DNA from: Massilibacillus massiliensis
GTDB taxonomy: Bacteria; Bacillota; Negativicutes; FLKF01
NCBI RefSeq assembly: GCF_900086705.1
Contig: NZ_LT575483.1
Coordinates: 2,741,189 to 2,805,188 of the forward strand
Reading direction: 5' to 3'
Length of the DNA stretch: 64,000 bases
Below are positions 19,283-27,296 of the stretch, piece after piece. The notes beneath the pieces are model-generated. The model saw only the letters and a program-made list of their open reading frames with translations. It searched no databases and had not been told where the DNA came from. The stretch's first letter is position 1. Every line of letters starts with the position of its first letter. Both the position numbers and the translations under genes were made by a program.

Positions 19283-20179
19283 GTGCTTGTATTACCAGAA
19301 GAAATTGGTCGTCTCGCGGTGCAGGCGATTTTATATGAAGTAGCAGTTACGCCAAAGCCGGGATTGGTAGACCGATATAGTGCCGGTGCACATCAAGATA
19401 TGGATTACTTTTCTTTTTTAGCGAGTGCAACCGCCTTAATGCCGTATTTTACGCAATTTGCAAAAAAAGGAATCGAGGGGAAGGCAGATGCTCCCCAAGC
19501 TTTATTTCAAACGATTCGTGCTGTTGGTGTGGAGGCGGAGCATTGTATGTTTGACGCAACGGGCGGTGTTAATACGCACAAAGGCGCAATTTTTTCTATT
19601 GGGTTAGCGTGCGTGGCCTCGGGTGTTCTAGCTGCAAGAGGAGAACCGCTTACACCACAAAATATTGCTGGCTATGTGGCACAAATGACAGCAGGAATTT
19701 GTAGGCGTGAGTACGAAAAAATTAAAGCAAAAAAAAATCCCACCAAAGGTGAGAAAATTTATTTGCGTTATGGTCTAACGGGGGTTCGAGGTGAAGCAGA
19801 AGCGGGGTTCCCGAGTGTACTTAAGTATTCTTATCCGGTACTCGAACAATGTTTGTGCAGCGGAATTTCAGGAAATGAAAGTATGCTGCAAGCTTATCTT
19901 GTCTTAGCTAGTTCTGTAGATGATACCAATGTTTTAGGACGGCATAATCGCGAAATGTCGGCCTATTTAAAAACAAAAATGAGAGAAGTACTTGAAGCTG
20001 GCGGTGCCTTGAAAAAAGAGAATATTGCAGTATTGCAGGTGTTGGATGAGGAGTTTATTATAAAGAATATCAGTCCGGGAGGCTGTGCTGATTTGCTGGC
20101 ATTGACGATCTTTTTATTTTCCTTAGCGCATCCGTCTTGGCGATATCGCGTTATGGTGCGACATGCTGTGGACAGATAG
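19283..20179 (+). CDS. citG: triphosphoribosyl-dephospho-CoA synthase
   Basis: 298 residues from GTG 19283 behind AGGAGAA. TPKPGLVDRYSAGAHQDMD near residue 27, GGVNTHKGAIFS and SSVDDTNVLGRHN are diagnostic of CitG. Makes the precursor of the CitD prosthetic group from ATP and dephospho-CoA. The normal family C-terminus (LLALTIFLFSL) is followed here by 17 extra residues (AHPSWRYRVMVRHAVDR) whose codons are in more GC-rich DNA running into a palindromic repeat; the native stop may have been displaced by the repeat's arrival. Confidence 0.93.
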   Translation: MLVLPEEIGRLAVQAILYEVAVTPKPGLVDRYSAGAHQDMDYFSFLASATALMPYFTQFAKKGIEGKADAPQALFQTIRAVGVEAEHCMFDATGGVNTHKGAIFSIGLACVASGVLAARGEPLTPQNIAGYVAQMTAGICRREYEKIKAKKNPTKGEKIYLRYGLTGVRGEAEAGFPSVLKYSYPVLEQCLCSGISGNESMLQAYLVLASSVDDTNVLGRHNREMSAYLKTKMREVLEAGGALKKENIAVLQVLDEEFIIKNISPGGCADLLALTIFLFSLAHPSWRYRVMVRHAVDR

Positions 20180-20316
20180 GTCGCGGGTCGGCGATAAGCA
20201 TTCATCTGCGTCGTTACAGCAAGGTGCTGCTCGTCGACGTACACGAGTACGACTCCTTCACAACCCTTTGCTGCGCCTAGCATCTGAATACTTCTCGTCA
20301 ACCGGCAATCTATCTT
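20171..20316. repeat. large imperfect palindromic element after citG
   Basis: Two arms of about 70 nt (20171-20240 and 20246-20316) align as inverted repeats with scattered mismatches, e.g. GCAGATGAATGCTTATCG (reverse complement of the left arm) against GCATCTGAATACTTCTCG in the right arm; the tip is ACGAG. Base composition is clearly more GC-rich than the surroundings. It overlaps the last three codons of citG. Appears to be a member of a dispersed intergenic repeat or a non-autonomous mobile element; only a genome search can show copy number. Confidence 0.7.
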
Positions 20317-20455
20317 CGTACTAGTTTATAAGTGGAATGGGATTCGATGTAGCATATTCATCTATATGTATAGTTTTATTTTACCTATAATTTTTGCGTT
20401 GTCGCACTAAGATTTTACTTATAAATTTCTTAATGTAGCATGTATTATATAAATT

Positions 20456-20628
20456 GTCCTTTTGTCATCGACACAAAAGGACCAAAAAGTCTAGGCCTCA
20501 AACCTCCAAAATACTTGAAAAAAGATCAACTTACTAAAATCCTCAACTCGCTTCGCTCAGACAAACGGATTTTTAACGTAAGGTGATCTTTTTTCATCCT
20601 TCGGAACGTATTTTTCCGGGAAAGGCCA
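20456..20628. repeat. second composite palindromic repeat
   Basis: Begins with a perfect hairpin GTCCTTTTGT (20456-20465) / ACAAAAGGAC (20473-20482). Then arms GGCCTCAAAC...GAAAAAAGATCA (20494-20528) and TGATCTTTTTTC...AAAGGCC (20583-20627) pair around inner arms ACTTACTAAAATCC / GGATTTTTAACGTAAGGT. The loop holds CTCGCTTCGCTCAG, a motif common in intergenic repeats of low-GC anaerobes (recollection, not searched). May also act as terminator after citG. Confidence 0.65.
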
Positions 20629-20755
20629 AGTACGAAAACATTAGGGATACTGTAATTTTACTGCATCATCCCATTTTTTCGTATAAAGTATAAAAAAATT
20701 TAGAACAATGTTTTATAATAAATAAAAAGGGTTTTATGTTTCTTGGGGGGATTTT

Positions 20756-21850
20756 ATGTGCGGAAATAGATTGACTAGAATTGATGCAAATTTGGAAGTT
20801 TTTAAAATAGCCTTTGCAGCTGGAGTATCATGGATGCTGGCTTCATCTGTTACTGCGAATCCGTATCCAATTTTTGCGCCGTTGGCGGCAATTTTAACAA
20901 TGCAGGTAACAATAGCCGATTCGGTAGAAAAAGGTGTATATCGGGTATTGGGCGTCATATTTGGTGTGACGATCGGTGGATTTTCCGGCTCATATTTTGA
21001 AGTGAATGCTTGGAGTATTTTTTTTACGATTGGAATGGGCATTGCGATCGGCAGAGTGTTTCGTTTAAATTCACAAATTATATCACAAATTGGTGTAAGT
21101 ACATTGCTGGTATTAGAGTATGGCCGAAGTCAAGGCTATATGATTGGACGAATTGAAGAAACGATGATTGGTGCCGGTGTTGCAGTTGCTTTAAATATTA
21201 TCTTTAGTGCGGGTAAATCTAGTGTGAAAGTGAAAAAAACAGTGATACATGCAGTTGCGCGGTTGAAAAACCTATTAGAAATTTTGCAAACAGCAGAGAC
21301 GACGGAAAACTTGTCTTTCGGACTATATGAAGCTAGGCAATATGTACAATGCATTCGAAAAGATCATGTTAATATTATGCAAGTGATACAAAGCTATCGC
21401 TATACGCCGTTTCATCGTGAAGAACGCGAAAAGATTATAGAATATTCTTTGATGATGAATCGATTAGAACATATCAGTTTTCAAATTCGGGGTATTGCGC
21501 GAAGTTTAGTAGATTTATCCGAGGCAAAAAATGAATGGAAACAATTTAGTCCGGTAATACATGACGTACAAATCTGTTTGAATATTTTTACGCGCTCTAT
21601 TGAAGAAGAAAATAATAACCTGTTTCGTGCGGCTTTGATTATGGCAGTCCGAGAAACACGATTGAATTTTTCTCATTGTTTTCTATCCATTCAGAAGGCA
21701 TACGAAGTTCCTGTTCCAGAGGTAGGGGCAATTTTCTCTGATTTAGGGCGGATTTTAGATGAGCTGGAAGATAAATTTCCAGATTTGAATGAAAAAGATA
21801 CGCTGTTTAGAAGACAGTTATTGAAAATTGGCAGTGCTTCTGATGAATAA
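20756..21850 (+). CDS. FUSC/aromatic-acid-exporter (DUF939-like) membrane protein
   Basis: 364 residues. The N-terminal half (to about residue 155) has several membrane segments including ANPYPIFAPLAAILTMQVT and GVTIGGFSGSYF, typical of the ArAE/FUSC family; the C-terminal half is helical and cytosolic. The family is linked to efflux of aromatic acids, but function is poorly defined. Monocistronic; start is ATG? the first codon at 20756 is ATG with a GGGGGG-rich site (CTTGGGGGGATTTT) 6-12 bases upstream. Confidence 0.8.
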   Translation: MCGNRLTRIDANLEVFKIAFAAGVSWMLASSVTANPYPIFAPLAAILTMQVTIADSVEKGVYRVLGVIFGVTIGGFSGSYFEVNAWSIFFTIGMGIAIGRVFRLNSQIISQIGVSTLLVLEYGRSQGYMIGRIEETMIGAGVAVALNIIFSAGKSSVKVKKTVIHAVARLKNLLEILQTAETTENLSFGLYEARQYVQCIRKDHVNIMQVIQSYRYTPFHREEREKIIEYSLMMNRLEHISFQIRGIARSLVDLSEAKNEWKQFSPVIHDVQICLNIFTRSIEEENNNLFRAALIMAVRETRLNFSHCFLSIQKAYEVPVPEVGAIFSDLGRILDELEDKFPDLNEKDTLFRRQLLKIGSASDE

Positions 21851-21864
21851 AGCGTTCTACGCAG

Positions 21865-22164
21865 TCATTTTTGATATTTCAATCTCATTAATTCTGTAAA
21901 TTCTTCTATACGATCAAGGGCTTCCTGTGGAAGATCATAAGGGGCAGAAGTTTCTTTTAGTATATTGCTGCGAGGAATATTTGTGCGACCTAAAAGGTAA
22001 TCAATGCTGACGTCAAATAAATCGGCAAGCTTAATCAGCGTTGCCGAGTCTGGATCACGTTCACAACGTTCATATAAACTATAAGCTTGGGTTGTTTTAT
22101 TAATGTATTTTGCAACATCTTTTTGAGTTAAATTCTTACTGAGTCGTAAATCTTTTAAACGCAT
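21865..22164 (-). CDS. XRE-family HTH repressor
   Basis: 99 residues from ATG 22164, which has a GGAGG site (22171-22175); a longer frame to 22338 runs through the operator region and is not credible. HTH is MRLKDLRLSKNLTQKDVAKYINKTTQAYSLYERCERDP, followed by DYLLGRTNIP, the dimerisation-side tail typical of phage/ICE-type repressors. Divergent from the small gene at 22319 across an operator array (22196-22299), so it likely represses both itself and that gene. Confidence 0.88.
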   Translation of the reverse strand: MRLKDLRLSKNLTQKDVAKYINKTTQAYSLYERCERDPDSATLIKLADLFDVSIDYLLGRTNIPRSNILKETSAPYDLPQEALDRIEEFTELMRLKYQK

Positions 22165-22195
22165 TGCAATCCTCCTTTTTAAAATATTATATAAA

Positions 22196-22299
22196 CAAAA
22201 TGTTGATAATTGAATTGAAATCAACAATAAATTGATAAAAAGATTGACGTTCAACATTTTGTTGATTACAATTAAAGTGATAAATCCACAAAATGTTGA
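22196..22299. promoter_or_regulatory. multi-copy operator and divergent promoter
   Basis: Dyad TCAACATTTTGTTGA at 22251-22265; related sites CAAAATGTTGA at 22196-22206 and 22289-22299, and TCAACAATAAATTGA at 22221-22235. The plus-strand promoter TTGACG (22244-22249) N17 TACAAT (22267-22272) encloses the central dyad, so repressor binding would block RNA polymerase. The left copy lies just upstream of the repressor start and would give autoregulation. Confidence 0.75.
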
Positions 22300-22318
22300 A
22301 TCATAGGAGGCGTAGACG

Positions 22319-22612
22319 ATGAATGTTTTTGAAAGCATTACCGATCATTTGAGAGATATACATAATGAAACTGATTTAAAAAATTTAGAGAAAATAGCAA
22401 AACATTATGATTTGGCAAATCTAGAGAATCATACAATAGAGAGTGAATTAGAGCTAAATTTATCTAAAGAAGAGATGAAAATGGTACGTAAATTATGCGA
22501 TAACTGTTTGACAAAAGAAGTCGTAGCAGAAAGGATTTATTATAATCAGGGGTTTTCCGATGCAATGCGTTTGATTATACATGCTTTAGTTTGGAAACCT
22601 GTTCAAAAATAG
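22319..22612 (+). CDS. hypothetical small acidic protein under XRE control
   Basis: 97 residues, ATG 22319 with AGGAGG at 22305-22310. Mostly helical, rich in Glu/Asn/Leu (ESELELNLSKEEMKMVRKL), ends with GFSDAMRLIIHALVW. I do not recognise the family with certainty; proteins of this size and tail occur in mobile-element accessory genes. Transcribed from the operator-controlled promoter divergent from the XRE repressor, so it is silent unless the repressor is inactivated. Confidence 0.7.
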   Translation: MNVFESITDHLRDIHNETDLKNLEKIAKHYDLANLENHTIESELELNLSKEEMKMVRKLCDNCLTKEVVAERIYYNQGFSDAMRLIIHALVWKPVQK

Positions 22613-22644
22613 CTTAAAAAATATATGGTGCAACGATATAGTAT

Positions 22645-24120
22645 CTAGAGCCCTATTTTGTATGAATGCTTTGCATTCATTTTTTTTATGATTTTTGCAA
22701 GTTTGTATAAGCCTGTTTTTAAATCGCAAATATCTGCGTAGGCATAAGATATTCTTAAGTGATGATTTGACAAATTGTCATAGATACTTCCTGGATTGAT
22801 CAGAAGATGTTCTGCCAATGCATTTTTGAATAATTGCTGCATTGCAATCGGTTCTATGAGTGTGATCCAGATGTAAAATCCACCTTTTGGTATAATCCAA
22901 GTAGCAATATCTTTAAAATGCTGATCTAAAACTTGGACAACAGTAAGACGTCGTAAGAGAAGCTCTTGGCGAAGCTTTTGTAAATGAGTTTCATGGCAGC
23001 CGGTTGCAAACCATTCCGCAGCCGTCCATTGCGATAAGCAGCTTGACCCATAATCATTTTGCATTTTGATATCGGCTAGCTTTTCTATAATGGGTTCAGG
23101 TCCCACGATCCAGCCGATTCGAAGTCCGGGGCTAACTGCTTTGGATAGACTGTCAATATAGAGTACATTGCCGGTTGTATCCAATGCTTTTAAAGGAGGC
23201 GGAGGCGGTTTCTCTAGCCATAGATCTCGATAGACATCATCTTCCAGGATCGGCAGCTGTGCTGTCTGGCAGGCAGAGAGTAGTTTTTGACGTCGGTTTT
23301 CTCCCATTAATATTCCCGTTGGATTATGGAATGTTGGTATCGTGTAGAGGAGGGAATGATATTTATATTTCTGCTGGTGTAAAAAAGCTTCTATTTGTAT
23401 ACCGTCATCATCCATCGGAAGTTCGGAGAAGTTTAGATTCATGGACTGAAATAATTTTAATGACATCAGATACGAAGGTTTTTCTACATAAATATTGGCT
23501 TTATTAGGCAATAAACCAAAGCAAATTAATTGCAATGCTTGCAAAGCGCCGGAGACAATCATGATGGAAGCAGGGGAGGCTGTAATCCCAAATTTTTTGA
23601 GATGCTGGCTGATTTGTTGGCGGAGGTAGTATAACCCTTTTGGTTCTTCATAACCGAATGATTGTATTTTATGGGGAAGCGTTTTTAAGATTTTATTTAG
23701 CTGCGCAGTAGGCAGTAGGTTTGGAGAAATTTCGCCTGTGCCAAGACGTGTAAGTGTTTCGTCAAATTCTAATCGATTGATTTCCTGGATAAATGGCAAA
23801 TTCGGCAAATAAAATCCCGTATGAACGTAAGCATTCCAATTTACCTTTTTTGTTGCGGTGAATAATGACCAAGTATTGTTGGCAACCCATATACCACTGC
23901 CTACTCTACTTTGCAGCAAACCCTCTGCAATCAGTTCGTCAAGGGCAATACGTATCGTACTGCGGTTAACTCTTAATTTGTCGGCAAGTTCACGCTGAGG
24001 CGGCAATTTGCTGTGAACAGTCCACTGTCCGGTATGAATTTTATTTTTGATATAGAAAAAGATCTGCTTGTATACAGGAATCGGATCTTTTTTATTTGGC
24101 TGCCAATCAATGGTTAACAT
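22645..24120 (-). CDS. MocR/PdxR-type GntR-aminotransferase regulator
   Basis: 491 residues. N-terminal GntR winged helix (about residues 15-75; KLPPQRELADKLRVNRSTIR) fused to a fold-type I aminotransferase domain with the PLP lysine in DSLSKAVSPGLRIGW. Such proteins use PLP-amino acid adducts as signal. Divergent from a LysE-type exporter, its likely target, with an operator-like dyad between them (24154-24188). Its last codons are shared with the converging terminator at 22662-22687. Confidence 0.92.
   Translation of the reverse strand: MLTIDWQPNKKDPIPVYKQIFFYIKNKIHTGQWTVHSKLPPQRELADKLRVNRSTIRIALDELIAEGLLQSRVGSGIWVANNTWSLFTATKKVNWNAYVHTGFYLPNLPFIQEINRLEFDETLTRLGTGEISPNLLPTAQLNKILKTLPHKIQSFGYEEPKGLYYLRQQISQHLKKFGITASPASIMIVSGALQALQLICFGLLPNKANIYVEKPSYLMSLKLFQSMNLNFSELPMDDDGIQIEAFLHQQKYKYHSLLYTIPTFHNPTGILMGENRRQKLLSACQTAQLPILEDDVYRDLWLEKPPPPPLKALDTTGNVLYIDSLSKAVSPGLRIGWIVGPEPIIEKLADIKMQNDYGSSCLSQWTAAEWFATGCHETHLQKLRQELLLRRLTVVQVLDQHFKDIATWIIPKGGFYIWITLIEPIAMQQLFKNALAEHLLINPGSIYDNLSNHHLRISYAYADICDLKTGLYKLAKIIKKMNAKHSYKIGL
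22662..22687 (+). terminator. Rho-independent terminator
   Basis: ATGAATGC TTT GCATTCAT followed by seven T. Terminates the small gene at 22319; it lies inside the 3' coding end of the converging MocR gene. Confidence 0.75.
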
Positions 24121-24153
24121 GTTGCCACCTCCAAGTATTTCTTTATTATATCA

Positions 24154-24188
24154 AATTGGTTGGTATAAAAACAAACCAATTGGCTGGC
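24154..24188. promoter_or_regulatory. MocR operator candidate
   Basis: AATTGGTTGGT (24154-24164), inverted copy ACAAACCAATT (24171-24181) and a direct copy AATTGGCTGGC (24178-24188), all centred between the MocR and LysE starts. One direct plus one inverted half-site is the arrangement typically bound by MocR dimers. Confidence 0.6.
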
Positions 24189-24248
24189 GACAAGGTAAGC
24201 ATATATTTTTATAATTTGTTGTATAAGAAAATGACAGGTGGTATTTTT

Positions 24249-24866
24249 ATGACAGCATTTATACATGGTATATGTTTGGCAATTGGTTTAATTTTACCTT
24301 TAGGTGTGCAAAATTTATTCATTTTTCAGCAAGGTGTGGTGCAGCCGCGATTTCGCTATGTATTGCCAGCGGTGCTTACAGCAGCCCTTTGTGATACCTT
24401 ATTAATTTTATGTGCAGTTCATGGTGTATCTATGTTCTTATTTAAGTTTTCCATGTTGAAATTGATTACGATTGGTGCAGGTGTTATCGTTTTATTTTAT
24501 ATGGGATACTTGACCTGGCAAAGTAATGCAACGCGCAGTTCATTTCAGTGTATGCAGGCTTTTTCAACAAAGAAACAAATTGCATTCGCTATATCAGTAT
24601 CGTTTCTGAATCCAAATGCCATTTTTGATATTCTTGGTGTTATTGGGGCCAGTTCAGCGCAATATGAAGGTTCGGAGAAAATGATTTTTGCAACAGCGTG
24701 CGTGCTGGTATCCTGGATTTGGTTTTTCAGTTTAGCGATCATCGGCAGATTGTTAGGTGAATATAAAAATATAGATCGGCTGATGGTTTTACTCAATAAA
24801 ATATCAGCAGTTCTTATTTGGGGTATGGCACTTGTTCTTTTATATAGTCTAAAAGACTCGTTCTAA
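24249..24866 (+). CDS. LysE/ArgO-family amino acid exporter
   Basis: 205 residues from ATG 24249 (site CAGGTGG 7 bases upstream). Six hydrophobic segments; GLILPLGVQNLFIFQQGV at the N-terminus and SFLNPNAIFDILGVIG in the middle are conserved in LysE/ArgO. Exports basic or other amino acids across the inner membrane. Divergent from the MocR regulator, probably induced by it in response to an amino acid. Confidence 0.9.
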   Translation: MTAFIHGICLAIGLILPLGVQNLFIFQQGVVQPRFRYVLPAVLTAALCDTLLILCAVHGVSMFLFKFSMLKLITIGAGVIVLFYMGYLTWQSNATRSSFQCMQAFSTKKQIAFAISVSFLNPNAIFDILGVIGASSAQYEGSEKMIFATACVLVSWIWFFSLAIIGRLLGEYKNIDRLMVLLNKISAVLIWGMALVLLYSLKDSF

Positions 24867-24921
24867 GGGTATAGCTTTACACATAAAATGTATAGTCGAT
24901 AGTTTTATAGGAGGGCGGTTT

Positions 24922-25500
24922 ATGTATAAAGCGAAAGATTATAGTTATCTGATTGGTATGCAGGGGTTTAGCAATAAATTAATAAAAACACATCTTACTT
25001 TATATCAAGGGTATGTGAAAAATACAAACAAGATGATTGAGGAACTTTGCAATATGGAGGATCAAAGCAGCAATTGTTTCGCTGAACTGAAAAGAAGATT
25101 TGGTTGGGAATTTTCCGGGATGCGGCTGCATGAATATTATTTTGGAAATTTAGGTTGTCATGAGTTGGGAAAGGAACATGATCAATTTTTAAAGTGGCTG
25201 TGTAAATTTTTTGGCAGTTTTGATCGATGGTATGATGATTTTGTAAAAATGGGACAAATACGAGGAATCGGATGGGTTATTTTAACTAGAGACAATCATA
25301 CAGGCCGTTTATTCAACTGCTGGATTGGTGAGCATGATAAAGGCTTTTTAGCAGGGTGTCAGCCTTTACTGGTTATGGATGTATGGGAACATGCGTATCT
25401 ATGTGATTATGGATTAAATCGTAAAGGGTATATTGATGCATTTTTCCATAATCTCAATTGGAGTATGGTGATGGAGAGATTTGAACATATTGGAATATAG
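24922..25500 (+). CDS. superoxide dismutase (Fe/Mn family)
   Basis: 192 residues, typical SOD length. DVWEHAY near residue 153-159 supplies two metal ligands (Asp and His); earlier histidines in THLTLYQGYV and LHEYYFGN fit the other two. The N-terminal helix motif is divergent (HLTLYQ in place of HHxxY), so this is an outlying branch; metal preference cannot be told. Own AGGAGGG site; no operon partners. Detoxifies superoxide in an anaerobe meeting oxygen. Confidence 0.85.
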   Translation: MYKAKDYSYLIGMQGFSNKLIKTHLTLYQGYVKNTNKMIEELCNMEDQSSNCFAELKRRFGWEFSGMRLHEYYFGNLGCHELGKEHDQFLKWLCKFFGSFDRWYDDFVKMGQIRGIGWVILTRDNHTGRLFNCWIGEHDKGFLAGCQPLLVMDVWEHAYLCDYGLNRKGYIDAFFHNLNWSMVMERFEHIGI

Positions 25501-25563
25501 TGAATGATAGTCAATGCACATTTCGTAATCCCAGGATGAAGAAAGAAATAAAATGGCGTTGTT

Positions 25564-25592
25564 TTGACAAGCGTAAGGCGATTTGCTATAAT
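25564..25592 (+). promoter_or_regulatory. consensus sigma-A promoter of tRNA-Arg
   Basis: TTGACA (25564-25569), 17-bp spacer, TATAAT (25587-25592), 22 bp upstream of the tRNA. Both hexamers are perfect consensus. Confidence 0.9.
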
Positions 25593-25614
25593 ATCTTAGG
25601 TAATTCATACTTGT

Positions 25615-25691
25615 GCGTCTATAGCTCAGGTGGATAGAGCAGTAGTTTCCTAAACTGCGTGCCGCTGGTTCGAATCCAGCTAGGCGCACCA
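25615..25691 (+). tRNA. tRNA-Arg (anticodon CCU)
   Basis: 77 nt with encoded CCA. Acceptor GCGTCTA pairs with TAGGCGC; D stem GCTC/GAGC; anticodon stem GTAGT/ACTGC with loop TTCCTAA (CCT reads AGG); T arm GCTGG TTCGAAT CCAGC. Preceded by a perfect promoter and followed by a terminator. Confidence 0.96.
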
Positions 25692-25705
25692 TGCACATAA
25701 ACTAG

Positions 25706-25733
25706 CCTTCTGAGGATTCTCAGAGGGTTTTTT
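25706..25733 (+). terminator. terminator after tRNA-Arg
   Basis: CCTTCTGAG (25706-25714) / CTCAGAGGG (25719-25727) with loop GATT and six T. Confidence 0.85.
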
Positions 25734-25779
25734 GCTTATCAGCTTAAATTTAACGTATTGTGGTGAATGGAGGACATCA

Positions 25780-26301
25780 ATGAAAGATGTACATGATCAA
25801 CGAAGAAAGAAATTGACGCGAGGGGCATTACTTTTAGCTATTGCAATATGTTTTCAGGGGATACGTTTGATCTTTCCATTGCCGCCGCTTGTAGGTATGT
25901 TCATTATTGGCAGCTTAGTGAATATGACGCTGGCAGTAGCTGTACGATATGCAGGTGTTCTGCCGGCCGTGCTGATTGCTTGTTTACTCCCTGTTATCGG
26001 ATTTTTTCAAGGCCAATTGGCGATTCCACTGTTAATACCGCTCGTTGCAATAGGGAATGTAGTTTTTATTTTAGTCTGTTATAAATTTTGGAAAAAGCGT
26101 ATTTTGTGGTTGTCACCATTTCTTAAAATGATGACGCTTTATCTAGGTGCTTTATTCATCATAAGTTTTTTTGCCATTCCGGTTAAACTTGCAGCCTTAG
26201 TACTTATGATGATGGGGTGGCCGCAGCTGGTTACAGCGCTGATCGGTTTGGTACTTGCCCGGCAGTTAGTCGGGAAACTATTTTTGTTTGAGGAACGATG
26301 A
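25780..26301 (+). CDS. integral membrane protein, possibly an ECF transporter S component
   Basis: 173 residues from ATG 25780 (GGAGGA 6 bases upstream). About five or six hydrophobic segments; RRKKLTRGALLLAIAICFQGIRL at the N-terminus resembles the basic-residue-then-helix start of ECF substrate-binding (S) components. The vitamin or metal is not deducible and no riboswitch is visible in the short leader. Could also be an unrelated small membrane protein. Confidence 0.6.
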   Translation: MKDVHDQRRKKLTRGALLLAIAICFQGIRLIFPLPPLVGMFIIGSLVNMTLAVAVRYAGVLPAVLIACLLPVIGFFQGQLAIPLLIPLVAIGNVVFILVCYKFWKKRILWLSPFLKMMTLYLGALFIISFFAIPVKLAALVLMMMGWPQLVTALIGLVLARQLVGKLFLFEER

Positions 26302-26312
26302 GCCTATATAAG

Positions 26313-26364
26313 AAAATAGCCTATCAAAGTCAGCAAATTATGCTGCTTTTGATAGGCTATTTTT
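26313..26364. terminator. bidirectional terminator between converging genes
   Basis: AAAATAGCCTATCAAA (26313-26328) pairs with TTTGATAGGCTATTTT (26348-26363); inner TCAGCA / TGCTG(C) extends the stem. U-tracts in both orientations serve the membrane protein gene and the converging LysR gene. Confidence 0.9.
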
Positions 26365-26372
26365 ATTATGTG

Positions 26373-27296
26373 CTATTCGTGTAATTCTTTATAATTTGGT
26401 GCGAGTGATAAAGTATCATTATTTTTAAAAACATCTATGACAAATTGCTGAAATTTTTTGGCGGCAGGAGAAAGAAATTTATTTGTATTCCATGCCATTC
26501 CGAGGGGTCTGGCACAGGTTGGGTAAGCAACAGGAATAAAAACGATATTTAAATGTTCTAGTCCAGGAATGTGAGGAATCAATGCTACCCCTAAATTTGC
26601 ATCTACCAGCCCGGCCACCGTCATAATTTCATCGCCTTCAAATGTAATTTTTGGACGAATTGAAGCAGTCTCAAAAAATTGATCGGCAAGCAGGCGAAGT
26701 CCGTACATTGGTTTGAACGTAATAAATGGCTCATGCGCGATTTCTGAGAGATGAATGCTTTTACGTTTTGCTAAATGATGTTTTTCTGGGACAACGACGA
26801 ACAATTCTTCCGCGCATAAAGAAAACCAACCTAACGTTTCTGTTGTCATCAAAGTAGAACATAAACAAAGATCAATATCGCCGTCGATTAATTGTGATGT
26901 AAGTAACGCAGAGTTGTTTTGGTTGAGGCTGAATTGTATTTTAGGATATTGTTTTCTGAATTTGCTTAGTAGTACCGGAATAAGATAGTTACCAAGAGAA
27001 TGGAGAAAGGATAAATTTACAACACCTTGATCCGGCTCAGAAAGGTTAGCAAGTGCCTGTTTTCCATTGGCGATTTCTTGTAAGGCACGTTCTACATGTA
27101 TGAGAAAAGTTTGCCCATATTGTGTTAATTTAATTGTTTTTCCTACTCTATCAAATAGCGGGACGCCTAGCTCATTTTCCAATTTGGCAATTGAACGGCT
27201 AAGAGCAGGCTGCGAGACAGAGATACTTTGTGCTGCTTGTGTAAAATGATTAATATGAGCAAGTGTCTTAAAATACTCTAGCTGATTTAATTCCAT
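26373..27296 (-). CDS. LysR-family regulator divergent from an MFS gene
   Basis: 307 residues from ATG 27296 (AAGGAG at 27306-27311); a GTG at 27305 sits too close to that site. HTH FTQAAQSISVSQPALSRSIAKLENELGV and the usual periplasmic-binding-like effector domain. Paired divergently with the MFS exporter gene at 27869, an arrangement as in YybE/YybF-type pairs, so it probably activates that transporter. Confidence 0.9.
   Translation of the reverse strand: MELNQLEYFKTLAHINHFTQAAQSISVSQPALSRSIAKLENELGVPLFDRVGKTIKLTQYGQTFLIHVERALQEIANGKQALANLSEPDQGVVNLSFLHSLGNYLIPVLLSKFRKQYPKIQFSLNQNNSALLTSQLIDGDIDLCLCSTLMTTETLGWFSLCAEELFVVVPEKHHLAKRKSIHLSEIAHEPFITFKPMYGLRLLADQFFETASIRPKITFEGDEIMTVAGLVDANLGVALIPHIPGLEHLNIVFIPVAYPTCARPLGMAWNTNKFLSPAAKKFQQFVIDVFKNNDTLSLAPNYKELHE

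Noticed and set aside
22165-22338. Longer frame of the XRE repressor reaching across the operator array
   Set aside because: It would translate the promoter and operators; ATG 22164 has GGAGG and gives a standard HTH start.
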